This document shows, piece after piece, positions 1 to 8,237 of a DNA stretch of 64,000 nucleotides; the first letter of the stretch is position 1; the number at the start of each line of letters is the position of its first letter. Source of the stretch: Kitasatospora sp. NBC_00458 (GTDB lineage Bacteria > Actinomycetota > Actinomycetes > Streptomycetales > Streptomycetaceae); NCBI RefSeq assembly GCF_036013975.1, contig NZ_CP107904.1:930001-994000 (forward strand). The letters run 5' to 3'. The position numbers were made by a program, and so were the translations under genes. The notes under the pieces are model-generated. The model ran no database searches. It was given only the letters and a program-made list of their open reading frames with translations, and was not told where the DNA came from.

Positions 1-2
1 GG

Positions 3-1070
3 ATCCACCGCTACCCGCTGCGCGCGGCCACCGGGGGCCCGGCCGGCTACCTGCGGGAGTACGGATCCGCGTTGTGGCACACGGCGCGGCTGGCCCGCCG
101 GGTCGGCCCGGTCGACGTGGTCCACGCCTGCAATCCGCCCGACCTGCTGTTCCTGCCGGCGCTGTGGCTGAAGCGGCGCGGCGCCCGGTTCGTCTTCGAC
201 CAGCACGACCTGGTGCCCGAGCTGTACCTCTCCCGGTTCGACCGCGGCGAGGACCTGCTCTACCGCGGTGTGTGCGCGCTGGAACGGATGACCTACCGGG
301 CCGCGGACGTCGTGCTCGCCACGAACGAGAGCTACCGGGACGTCGCGCTGCGCCGCGGCGGCCGGCGGCCGGACGACGTCTTCGTGGTGCGCAGCGCGCC
401 CGACACCGAGCGGTTCCGGCCGGTGCCGCCGGAGCCGGAACTGAAGCGCGGCAAGCCCCATCTGCTGTGCTACCTGGGCGTGATGGGGCCGCAGGACGGC
501 GTCGACTACGCGCTGCGGGCCCTCGCGAAGCTGCGCGACGAGTGCGGGCGGACCGACTGGCACGCGGTGTTCGTCGGCGGCGGCGACACCTTCGACGCGA
601 TGGTGGAGCTGTCCCGGCGGCTGGGGCTCTCGGAGCAGGTGGAGTTCACCGGGCGCGTGCCGGACGCCGACCTGGTGCGGTACCTGTCCACCGCGGACGT
701 GTGCCTCTCCCCCGACCCGCGCAATCCGCTCAACGACGTGTCGACCATGAACAAGGTCCTGGAGTACATGGTGATGGGCCGGCCGATCGTCTCGTTCGAC
801 CTCCGGGAGGCGCGGGTCTCCGCCGGTGACGCCGCCGTCTACGCGCCGGCGAACGACGAGGCCCGGTTCGCCGAGCTCGTCGCGGAGCTGCTGGACGATC
901 CGGAGAAGCGGGCCCTGATGGGCAAGGTCGGCCAGGAGCGGATCAACGGGCCGCTCGCCTGGCGGAACTCCCAGCGGTCGCTGCTCGCCGCCTACGCCGC
1001 CGCCTGCCGTGACCGCGCCCCGGTGTCGGCGGGCGGCCCGGGCCGCGCCGGGAAGAGGCCGCGCCGTTGA
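3..1070 (+). CDS. Glycosyltransferase family 4, 5' end outside the window
   Basis: Retaining GT-B glycosyltransferase that probably adds one sugar to a lipid-linked polysaccharide repeat at the cytoplasmic face of the membrane. The frame is open from base 3 and the residues before the first possible start (a TTG at 72) already look like family sequence (GGPAGYLREYGSALWHTARL), so the gene is cut by the window edge. Visible family features are the HACNPPDLLF stretch of the N-terminal domain, the VEFTGRVPDADLVRYLSTADV segment around codons 215-235, and the nucleotide-sugar-binding region NKVLEYMVMGRPIVSFDL in the C-terminal domain. Its stop overlaps the TTG start of the next gene (ttga), so the two are translationally coupled. 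Sugar donor and acceptor cannot be read from the sequence. Confidence 0.85.
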   Translation: MHRYPLRAATGGPAGYLREYGSALWHTARLARRVGPVDVVHACNPPDLLFLPALWLKRRGARFVFDQHDLVPELYLSRFDRGEDLLYRGVCALERMTYRAADVVLATNESYRDVALRRGGRRPDDVFVVRSAPDTERFRPVPPEPELKRGKPHLLCYLGVMGPQDGVDYALRALAKLRDECGRTDWHAVFVGGGDTFDAMVELSRRLGLSEQVEFTGRVPDADLVRYLSTADVCLSPDPRNPLNDVSTMNKVLEYMVMGRPIVSFDLREARVSAGDAAVYAPANDEARFAELVAELLDDPEKRALMGKVGQERINGPLAWRNSQRSLLAAYAAACRDRAPVSAGGPGRAGKRPRR

Positions 1071-2443
1071 GCGACGAAGCGATACGCCTGGTCGCGATCG
1101 GTCGGATCCTCCGACGGCGCTGGCGGCTCCTCGCCGTCCTCGCCGTGGTGGGTGCGCTGGTCGGCTACGGCGGTTCCCTGCTGTTCCCGCCGCGGTACAC
1201 GACGTCGGCGTCGGTGCTGCTGCCGGGGGCGTGGCAGGAGCGCGAGCTGATGACCCAGGCGCAGATCGCGACCAGTTCGGTGGTGCTCGACCGCGTGGCC
1301 GCCGAGCTGGCGCGGTCCGGGGGCGGCGGGGCGCTCGGGGTCGGCGAGCTGCGGGAGCGGGTGGCCGCCGCGGCCGCGGACGGCAACATCATCAAGATCT
1401 CGGGGACGGGCGACACCCCGGAGCAGGCGCAGCGGCTCGCCGACCTGGCGGCCCAGCAGTTCGTGGCGTTCGCCGCGCGGCTCTCGGGCGACGGCAGCGA
1501 GCCGGAGGCGACGCAGCCGCAGGCGCTGCGGGAGCTGGTGGCGCAGGCCAGCCGCCGCATCACCGACCTGGCCGACGCGGCCGATCCGGGGCAGACCGTG
1601 GAGAGCGTGCAGACCCGTACCGAGCTCGCGAAGCTGCGGACCGCGCTGCAGGAGGCCGTCAACAAGCTGGAGCAGGTCGACCCGGCGGCCGGCAAGGCCA
1701 ACATGGTCGTCATGGGGGCCGCCACCCGGCCGGCCTCCGAGGCGCCGCCGACGGCGGTGCAGCTCACCGTCGGCGGGGCGCTGCTGTTCCTGCTGGCCGG
1801 GGTCATCGGCCACCTCGCCGCGGCCCGGGTGAGCCGCCGGCTGCGCACCGGGCCGGAGATCGCCGCGGTGCTGGGTTCGGCGTTCCTCGGCACCGTCGAC
1901 GTGTCCGGTGACCGGTCGGCGCGGCGGACGGGGGGCGGTGGCCCGCGGGCCGCGCTCCGCCGGCTGCTGGGGACGGACGTCCGGTGGGACCTGCCGAGCC
2001 CGCACGCCTCCGGTGACGAGGCCAGCCGGCAGGTCCGCTACCGGCGGGTGTGCGCCCGCCTGCGCGACCAGTCGCCGTCTCCGCGGCAGCTGCTGGTCGT
2101 CGTCCCGGACGGTGACGAGCCGGCCCGGCGGGCCGCCGGGCAGCTCGTCGCCGAGGCGGGGGGCGATCCGCTGCTGCGGGTGGTGGGGGTGCCGGTGGAG
2201 CGGCCGCTGGTGCCGGACCGGGGGGACGAGTCCGGTGCGCTGGTCGTCCTCAGCGCGGGCACCTGGACCGACGGGGAGCTCGCGGGTATCGCGGAGGCGT
2301 GTGCGGACGCGGAGCACGAGGTCGTCGGCACGGTCGTCGCCGCGGCGGTGCGGGCCCGTTCGAAGCAGTCGGCCGGCCGTCGTCCGGAGGGTGCCGTGCC
2401 GGTGCTCGTGGGCGCCGAGGACACGGGGAGTGGCTCGGGGTGA
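1067..2443 (+). CDS. Wzz-like polysaccharide co-polymerase with degenerate C-terminal domain
   Basis: Chain-length-determinant type membrane protein of 458 residues. It has an N-terminal membrane segment (about residues 19-40, LLAVLAVVGALVGYGGSLL), a periplasmic-type region rich in helices and coiled-coil-like heptads (about 60-220), and a second membrane segment (about 228-248). The C-terminal 200 residues occupy the place of a BY-kinase but show no Walker A motif; only hydrophobic strands such as QLLVVVPDG and GALVVLSAG remain. Family members set chain length of Wzy-made polymers or bridge the export machinery. The start is a TTG overlapping the upstream stop by four bases, and the stop overlaps the GTG of a second Wzz-like gene. 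It could be a regulatory partner of that second protein. Confidence 0.75.
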   Translation: MSDEAIRLVAIGRILRRRWRLLAVLAVVGALVGYGGSLLFPPRYTTSASVLLPGAWQERELMTQAQIATSSVVLDRVAAELARSGGGGALGVGELRERVAAAAADGNIIKISGTGDTPEQAQRLADLAAQQFVAFAARLSGDGSEPEATQPQALRELVAQASRRITDLADAADPGQTVESVQTRTELAKLRTALQEAVNKLEQVDPAAGKANMVVMGAATRPASEAPPTAVQLTVGGALLFLLAGVIGHLAAARVSRRLRTGPEIAAVLGSAFLGTVDVSGDRSARRTGGGGPRAALRRLLGTDVRWDLPSPHASGDEASRQVRYRRVCARLRDQSPSPRQLLVVVPDGDEPARRAAGQLVAEAGGDPLLRVVGVPVERPLVPDRGDESGALVVLSAGTWTDGELAGIAEACADAEHEVVGTVVAAAVRARSKQSAGRRPEGAVPVLVGAEDTGSGSG

Positions 2444-3969
2444 CGACCAGTACGACATCGGAGCCGTCGGCGGCCGCTCCTCTGGTGGACCTGCAGTCGC
2501 TGGTGGTCGCGGTGCGCAGGCGGCGGCGCTTCTGGTGCCTGCTGGCGCTGCTGGGGCTGCTGGCCGGTTCGGCGGCGGCGGTGCTGCGGCCGGCGCCGCC
2601 GAGCGCGGTGACCACGGTCCTGGTCGCGCACCAGGCGGACCAGCCGAACGACCCCGGCACGCTGATCCGCACCGACGCGGCCCTGCTGAAGACCGTGGGG
2701 ATCGCGGATGCGGCCCTGAAGGCGCTCGGGTCGGCGGAGCAGCCGGAGGACTTCCTGCTGGAGTACGGGGCGATCGGCCTGACCAACAACCTCCTGCAGA
2801 TCAGCGTGACGGGCGGCAGCGAGGAGGAGGCGGTGGCCCGGGCGAAGGCACTGGCCGACGCGTTCGTCGCGGACCACGTGCGGCGGATCAAGGAGACCGC
2901 GGACGCCGAGGCGAAGTCGCTGCTGGACCAGCGCGACCGGATGCAGGAGGAGCTCACCCAGGTCAACAAGGACATCGGGGACGCGCCGCAGCAGAGCGGG
3001 CCGAAGGCGTCCGCGAAGCTGGAGGCGCTGTACGCCAGCCGGGCCGAACTCACGTCGCGGATTGCCGACTTCAGCCGGCGCGCCGCGGAGGCGCACGTCG
3101 GCACGCCCCGGCTGGTCGCCGGTACGCAGATCGTGGACGCCCCGCACGCGGTGCGGCTGTCCCTGGTCACGACCGCCGCGACGGACGCCGCGATCGGGCT
3201 CGTCCTCGGGCTCGTCGTCGGGCTCACGGTGGCGGCGATCGGCTCGGTGGTGGCGGACCGCCCGGTGCTGCGCCGGGACATCGCGGCCAACCTCGGTGCC
3301 TCGGTGATCGCGGAGCTGCGGCCGGTGCCCCGGCGGCCGGTCGGCCGGTGGCAGCTCGGCCGGGCCAGGGCGGCGCGGGCCAGGCTCACCACGACGCTGG
3401 TGCGCACGGTGCGCGGTTCCGCGGAGGCGGTGTCGCTGCTGGACCTGGGCTGTGCGCGCACGACGAGCGCGGTCGCCCTGGACCTCGCCGCGGCGCTGGC
3501 GGAGGAGGGGCCGGTGGTCGTCGTCGACGGCCTGCCCGGCCCGCAGCTCACCAGGGGCCGTCCGAAGCAGGGCGGCCCGACCGTGGTCCGCGGTGAGCGG
3601 GCCGGGGACGCGGCGGGCCAGGAGCGCCGGATCGGTGTCGGCTCGGTGGCGCCGGGCACGGCGTGGACGGACCTGCAGTACCTGGGCGCGCGGACCGTGC
3701 TCGTGGTGCGGGCCGGGCACGGCAGTGCCGCGTGGCTGCACACCGTGGCGCGGCAGCTCGCCGACCAGCGCATTCCGGTGGTCGGGGTGGTGCTGGTCGA
3801 CCCGGATCCGCGCGACCGGACCGACGGCACGCTGTGGGACGGTCCGCGCACCGCGACGCGCGGCCGGTACGAGCGGCCGGCCCGGCCCGCCGGCACGGGC
3901 CGCCGCAGGACGGGACTGACGACGATGTGGACCGCGAGGGTCCCGGACAGTGATCAGGAGGTGCGGTAG
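2440..3969 (+). CDS. Wzz/BY-kinase-like protein, kinase domain degenerate
   Basis: Second chain-length-determinant-like protein, 509 residues from a GTG that overlaps the preceding stop (gtga). Membrane segments lie near residues 30-50 (FWCLLALLGLLAGSAAAVL) and 245-265 (AIGLVLGLVVGLTVAAIG), with a soluble segment containing a QRDRMQEELTQVNKDI coiled coil between them. The C-terminal part keeps the outline of a tyrosine-kinase/ParA fold (DLAAALAEEGPVVVVDGLPG), but the expected GxGKT loop is replaced by GCARTTSA, lacking the lysine. It probably no longer phosphorylates. A strong ribosome-binding sequence for the next gene, AGGAGG, lies inside its 3' end. It most likely works with the preceding Wzz-like protein on export of the polysaccharide. 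Confidence 0.7.
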   Translation: MTTSTTSEPSAAAPLVDLQSLVVAVRRRRRFWCLLALLGLLAGSAAAVLRPAPPSAVTTVLVAHQADQPNDPGTLIRTDAALLKTVGIADAALKALGSAEQPEDFLLEYGAIGLTNNLLQISVTGGSEEEAVARAKALADAFVADHVRRIKETADAEAKSLLDQRDRMQEELTQVNKDIGDAPQQSGPKASAKLEALYASRAELTSRIADFSRRAAEAHVGTPRLVAGTQIVDAPHAVRLSLVTTAATDAAIGLVLGLVVGLTVAAIGSVVADRPVLRRDIAANLGASVIAELRPVPRRPVGRWQLGRARAARARLTTTLVRTVRGSAEAVSLLDLGCARTTSAVALDLAAALAEEGPVVVVDGLPGPQLTRGRPKQGGPTVVRGERAGDAAGQERRIGVGSVAPGTAWTDLQYLGARTVLVVRAGHGSAAWLHTVARQLADQRIPVVGVVLVDPDPRDRTDGTLWDGPRTATRGRYERPARPAGTGRRRTGLTTMWTARVPDSDQEVR

Positions 3970-3972
3970 GAC

Positions 3973-5931
3973 ATGTGTGGCATCGCGGGTACGTACCGGT
4001 GGCCGGACGGGAAGGTCGTGACCGACCTGCTCACCGAGACCCTCGCCCACCGCGGTCCCGACGGGGCGGGCCGGTACAGCCACCCCGTCGGCGACGGCGA
4101 GGTGCACCTGGGGCACCGGCGGCTGGCCATCGTCGACCTGTCCGGGACGGGCGCCCAGCCGATGGTCAGGGACGGCCTCGTCCTGACGTACAACGGCGAG
4201 CTGTACAACGCGCCCGAGCTGCGGGCCGAACTGGCGGCCTCCGGGGTGCGTTTCCGGGGCACCTCCGACACCGAGGTGCTGCTGGAGGCGTGGCGGCGCT
4301 GGGGCACGGACTGCCTGCCCCGGCTGCGCGGCATGTTCGCGTTCGGGGTCTTCGACGAGCGGACCGGCGAGCTGGTGCTCGCCCGTGACCAGCTCGGCAT
4401 CAAGCCGCTGTTCCTGCTGCGGCGGGGCGGGGGCCTGGTGTTCGCCTCGGAGCTCAAGGCGCTGGCCGCCGCCACCGGCGGGTCGCTGGAGGTGGACCCG
4501 GGGGCGATGGTGGCCTCGTTGCTGTACTACTGGGTGCCGGACTCGCGGTGCGCGTTCCGCGAGGCGGAGAAGCTGCCGCCGGGGAGCTGGCTCCGGTGCC
4601 GGCCGGACGGCCGGGTGGACCGCGGCCGGTTCTGGCACCTGCGGGACGTCGCGGCCGAGGGCCGGGAGCGGGCGCTCGCCGGGGAGCTGCCGGACATCGC
4701 GGCGATCGTCGAGGAGTCGACCCGGCGCCACCTGCTCTCGGACGTGCCCGTGGCGACCTTCCTGTCCGGCGGGCTGGACTCCAGCTACCTGACCGCGCTG
4801 GCGGCCCGCGACCGGCCCGGGATCTCCGCCTACACGATCGGCTTCCGCGCCGAGGACGCCAGGTTCGAGGCGATGCCGGACGACCTGCGCTACGCCCGGC
4901 AGGTGGCCGAGCAGTTCGGCGTCGACCTGCACGAGATCGAGATCGCGCCGGACGTGCTCGACCTGCTGCCGCGGATGACGTACCACCTGGACGAGCCGAT
5001 CGGCGACCCCGCGGCGATCAACACCTTCCTGATCTGCTCGGCCGCCCGGGAGGCCGGGGTCAAGGTGATGCTCTCGGGGATGGGCGCCGACGAGCTGTTC
5101 GCCGGCTACCGCAAGCACCTGGCCAACCGGCTCGCGCTGCGCTACCAGCGCGTCCCGCGGCCGCTGCGGCGCGGCCTGTCCGCGGCGGTGGGCCGGCTGC
5201 CGGTCGCCACGGCGAGCCGGGGGTTCCGGTCGGTGCGGTTCGCGAAGCGGTTCCTCTCCTTCGCCGACCTGCCGGAGGAGACCGCGTTCCGGCGCAGCTA
5301 CACCATGTACGACCGGGACGAGCTGCTGGCCCTCCTCGACCCGGACCTGGCCGGGACCGTCGACGACGTGCTGACCGAGCACGCGGACACCTACCAGGAC
5401 AACGACCTCGACGACTTCGTCAACCGGATGTGCCTGGGTGACGCCCGGATGTTCCTGCCGGGTCTGAACCTCGCCTATACGGACCGGTCGAGCATGGCCG
5501 CGTCGACCGAGGTGCGGGTGCCGTACGTGGACGTCGAGGTGGTCAGGGCGGCGTTCGCGGTGCCCGGCGACCGCAAGATCGTCGGGCGGCAGGGGAAGGC
5601 CGTCCTCAAGGAGGCGGCCACCTCGGTCCTGCCCCGGGAGATCGTGTACCGGCCCAAGGGCCTGTTCAGCGCCCCGCTGCGGGCCTGGATGAGCCGGGAC
5701 CTGGCGCCGCTGGTGCGCGAGGTGGTGAACGACGGCGTGCTCGTCTCGTCCGGGTTCCTGCGCCGTGACGCGCTGGCCCGGCTCGTCGCGGCGGACGCCG
5801 CCGGGCAGCAGGACTACTCCAAGCACCTGTGGCACGTGCTGACCCTGGAGTACTGGTACCGCGGCGCGACCTCCGGCGCCGGCTCCGGCGCGGGCTCCGG
5901 CGCGGGCCCCGGCACCCACTCGACGACGTAG
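3973..5931 (+). CDS. asnB: Glutamine-hydrolysing asparagine synthase
   Basis: AsnB-type amidotransferase of 652 residues. The N-terminal Ntn glutaminase domain starts MCGIAGTYRW, so Cys2 is the nucleophile. Family motifs RGPDG and NGELYN follow. The C-terminal synthase domain has the ATP pyrophosphatase loop SGGLDSS at residues 265-271. Such enzymes in polysaccharide loci amidate uronic acids or amino-sugar acids rather than free aspartate; that role is inferred here from context. An AGGAGG lies 11 bases before the ATG. The last 25 residues are a Gly-Ser-Ala repeat tail (GAGSGAGSGAG) not found in the core family. An 89-base gap follows, containing two near-identical copies of a short GC-rich sequence before the next gene. 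Confidence 0.9.
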   Translation: MCGIAGTYRWPDGKVVTDLLTETLAHRGPDGAGRYSHPVGDGEVHLGHRRLAIVDLSGTGAQPMVRDGLVLTYNGELYNAPELRAELAASGVRFRGTSDTEVLLEAWRRWGTDCLPRLRGMFAFGVFDERTGELVLARDQLGIKPLFLLRRGGGLVFASELKALAAATGGSLEVDPGAMVASLLYYWVPDSRCAFREAEKLPPGSWLRCRPDGRVDRGRFWHLRDVAAEGRERALAGELPDIAAIVEESTRRHLLSDVPVATFLSGGLDSSYLTALAARDRPGISAYTIGFRAEDARFEAMPDDLRYARQVAEQFGVDLHEIEIAPDVLDLLPRMTYHLDEPIGDPAAINTFLICSAAREAGVKVMLSGMGADELFAGYRKHLANRLALRYQRVPRPLRRGLSAAVGRLPVATASRGFRSVRFAKRFLSFADLPEETAFRRSYTMYDRDELLALLDPDLAGTVDDVLTEHADTYQDNDLDDFVNRMCLGDARMFLPGLNLAYTDRSSMAASTEVRVPYVDVEVVRAAFAVPGDRKIVGRQGKAVLKEAATSVLPREIVYRPKGLFSAPLRAWMSRDLAPLVREVVNDGVLVSSGFLRRDALARLVAADAAGQQDYSKHLWHVLTLEYWYRGATSGAGSGAGSGAGPGTHSTT

Positions 5932-6020
5932 CGCCCGGTCGGCGGCGCGGTGCCCGGCGCACGGCGCGGTGCCCGACGGCGCAGTGCTCAGTTGACGGCT
6001 CAGAATCAAGGGGACTTCCG

Positions 6021-8237
6021 GTGAAACAGGTTGTGCAGAACTACAAGAGCGGTGAGCTGGCCGTGCTCGACGTGCCGGTGCCGGGGTGCAAGCCCGGCGG
6101 GGTGCTGGTCCGCAGCGCCTTCTCGCTGATATCCACCGGGACCGAGCTCATGAAGGTGTCCGAGGCCGGCATGTCGATGGTCGGCAAGGCCCGCTCCCGT
6201 CCGGACCAGGTGGCGAAGGTCATGCAGAGCGTGGCCACCAACGGGCTGCCCGCGACCTACCGCAAGGTGATGGGCAAGCTGGACTCCTACACGCCGCTGG
6301 GCTACTCGCTGTGCGGGGTGGTCGAGCAGGTCGGCGCCGGGATCGACGACGTGAAGGTCGGCGACCTGGTGGCCTGCGCCGGCAACGAGCACGCGCTGCA
6401 CGCCGAGCTGAACTGGGTGCCGAAGAACCTGTACACCCCGGTGCCGGACGGCCTCGCGCCCCGGCACGCGGCCTTCGGCACCGTCGGGTCGATCGCCCTG
6501 CAGGGCCTGCGGCAGGGCGAGCCGCAGCTCGGCGAGACGGCGCTGGTCGTCGGCCTCGGGCTGATCGGCCAGCTGCTGGTGCAGCTCCTCGCCGCCGCGG
6601 GGGTCCGCGTGGTCGGGGCCGACCCCGACCGGGCCCGCTGCGAGCTCGCCGAGCGCCTGGGTGCGGCGGCCGCCGGCGATCCCGGGTCCGCAGCGGTGGA
6701 GGCGGCCGTCGCCGAGCTCACCGGCGGCCACGGGGTCGACCAGGTGTACCTGGCCGCCGGCGGCGGCAGCAACCAGCCCGTCGAGCTGGCCGCCCGGCTG
6801 AGCCGGGACCGCGGCCGGGTCGTCGACATCGGCAAGTGCCGCCTGGACCTGCCGTGGAACGCGTACTACGAGAAGGAGCTCGACGTCCGGTTCTCCCGCT
6901 CGTACGGCCCGGGGCGCTACGACCCGGGGTACGAGCTGGAGGGGCGGGACTACCCGATCGGCTACGTGCGCTGGACCGAGCGCCGCAACCTGGCGTGCTT
7001 CCTCGACCTGCTCGCCCGCGGCCGCGTCGACGTCGAGCCGCTGATCTCGCACGTGGCCGACTTCGACGACGCCGTCGAGACGTACCGGCGGCTGAAGGAC
7101 GGCGAACTGAAGGCCGTGGCCGTGCTGTTCCGCTACCCCGGCCCCGCGGCGGAGGAGAAGGCGCCGGCCCCGGAGGTGGCGGTGCCCGCGGTGCGGCGCG
7201 GCGGCGGATCCTCCGCCCCGGTCCGGACCGTGCCGGCCCGGGCCGCCAGGACGCCGGTGCGGCTGGCGTTCGTCGGCGCGGGGAACTACGCGACGTCGAT
7301 GATCCTGCCGCACCTGTCGCAGCGCGACGGCGTCACGCTGTCCACGGTCGTCACCACGACGGCGCTGTCCGCGGCCAACGCGCAGCGGAAGTTCGGCTTC
7401 GCCCAGGCGACCACCGACCTCGACGCGGTGCTGGGCGACGAGTCCGTCGACGCGGTGTTCGTGGTCACCCGGCACAGCTCGCACGCCGAGCTGACCCGCC
7501 GGGCGCTGCTCGCCGGCAAGACGGTGTTCGTGGAGAAGCCGCTGGCCCTCACCGAGGACGAGCTGGCCGGCGTGCTCGCGGCGGTGGAGGAGTCCGGCAA
7601 CGACCGGCTGCAGGTGGGCTTCAACCGCCGGTTCGCGCCGCTGCTGCGGGAGGCCAGGACCAGGTTCGGTGCCCGGACCGGTCCGGCGAGCCTGCGCTAC
7701 CTGGTCAACGCCGGCCGGCTGCAGCACGGCAGCTGGTACCTCCAGCAGGACTCCGAGGGCTCGCGGTTCGCCGGCGAGGGCGGGCACTTCATCGACACGG
7801 CGAGCTGGCTGCTGGACGCCGACCCGGTCTCGGTGTACGCGGTCGCCCCGGCCGGCAACGAGGACCTCCAGGTCGTGCTGCGCTACCCGGACGGCTCCAC
7901 CGCCTCCCTCAGCTACGTCACCACCGGCGCGTCCGGCTTCCCCAAGGAGACGCTGGACCTCGTCGCGGACGGCAAGGTGCTGAAGCTCGACGACTTCGTC
8001 CGCGCCTCGGTGCACTTCGAGAGCACGGCCGGGCGCAGGCGGTGGGCCAGCTCGCGGCTGCCGAAGGCCCGGGACAAGGGCCAGGCCGCCGAACTGGCCG
8101 CGTTCGTCGCGGCCGTGCGGACCCGCGGGCCGATGCCGGTACCGCTGGAGTCGCTGGTCGCCACCACCGCGGCCACCCTCGCCGTGCAGTCCGCCCTGTC
8201 CGGCGGCGCACCGGTGACGCTGGCGGGGCCGCGATGA
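6021..8237 (+). CDS. Bi-domain oxidoreductase: zinc-type dehydrogenase fused to Gfo/Idh/MocA
   Basis: Fusion protein of 738 residues. The first half (about 1-375) is a medium-chain alcohol-dehydrogenase-like domain with the NAD(P) loop VVGLGLIGQLL. The second half (about 415-735) is a Gfo/Idh/MocA domain with its own Rossmann start LAFVGAGNYATSMILPHL and the family EKPLALTEDE motif. This architecture recurs in bacterial polysaccharide loci next to asparagine synthases and heparinase-type lyases, and is believed to oxidise or reduce sugar nucleotides; the substrate is unknown. I chose the GTG at 6021 because the family sequence KQVVQNYKSGEL starts there and a GGGGA lies eight bases upstream. 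The stop overlaps the following ATG (atga). Confidence 0.85.
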   Translation: MKQVVQNYKSGELAVLDVPVPGCKPGGVLVRSAFSLISTGTELMKVSEAGMSMVGKARSRPDQVAKVMQSVATNGLPATYRKVMGKLDSYTPLGYSLCGVVEQVGAGIDDVKVGDLVACAGNEHALHAELNWVPKNLYTPVPDGLAPRHAAFGTVGSIALQGLRQGEPQLGETALVVGLGLIGQLLVQLLAAAGVRVVGADPDRARCELAERLGAAAAGDPGSAAVEAAVAELTGGHGVDQVYLAAGGGSNQPVELAARLSRDRGRVVDIGKCRLDLPWNAYYEKELDVRFSRSYGPGRYDPGYELEGRDYPIGYVRWTERRNLACFLDLLARGRVDVEPLISHVADFDDAVETYRRLKDGELKAVAVLFRYPGPAAEEKAPAPEVAVPAVRRGGGSSAPVRTVPARAARTPVRLAFVGAGNYATSMILPHLSQRDGVTLSTVVTTTALSAANAQRKFGFAQATTDLDAVLGDESVDAVFVVTRHSSHAELTRRALLAGKTVFVEKPLALTEDELAGVLAAVEESGNDRLQVGFNRRFAPLLREARTRFGARTGPASLRYLVNAGRLQHGSWYLQQDSEGSRFAGEGGHFIDTASWLLDADPVSVYAVAPAGNEDLQVVLRYPDGSTASLSYVTTGASGFPKETLDLVADGKVLKLDDFVRASVHFESTAGRRRWASSRLPKARDKGQAAELAAFVAAVRTRGPMPVPLESLVATTAATLAVQSALSGGAPVTLAGPR

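Noticed and set aside
2038..6009. Very long open frame on the minus strand opposite the Wzz-like and asparagine synthase genes
   Set aside because: Third-position GC bias of the real plus-strand genes removes stops on the other strand; the product has no family sequence and is Arg/Pro/Gly/His-rich.
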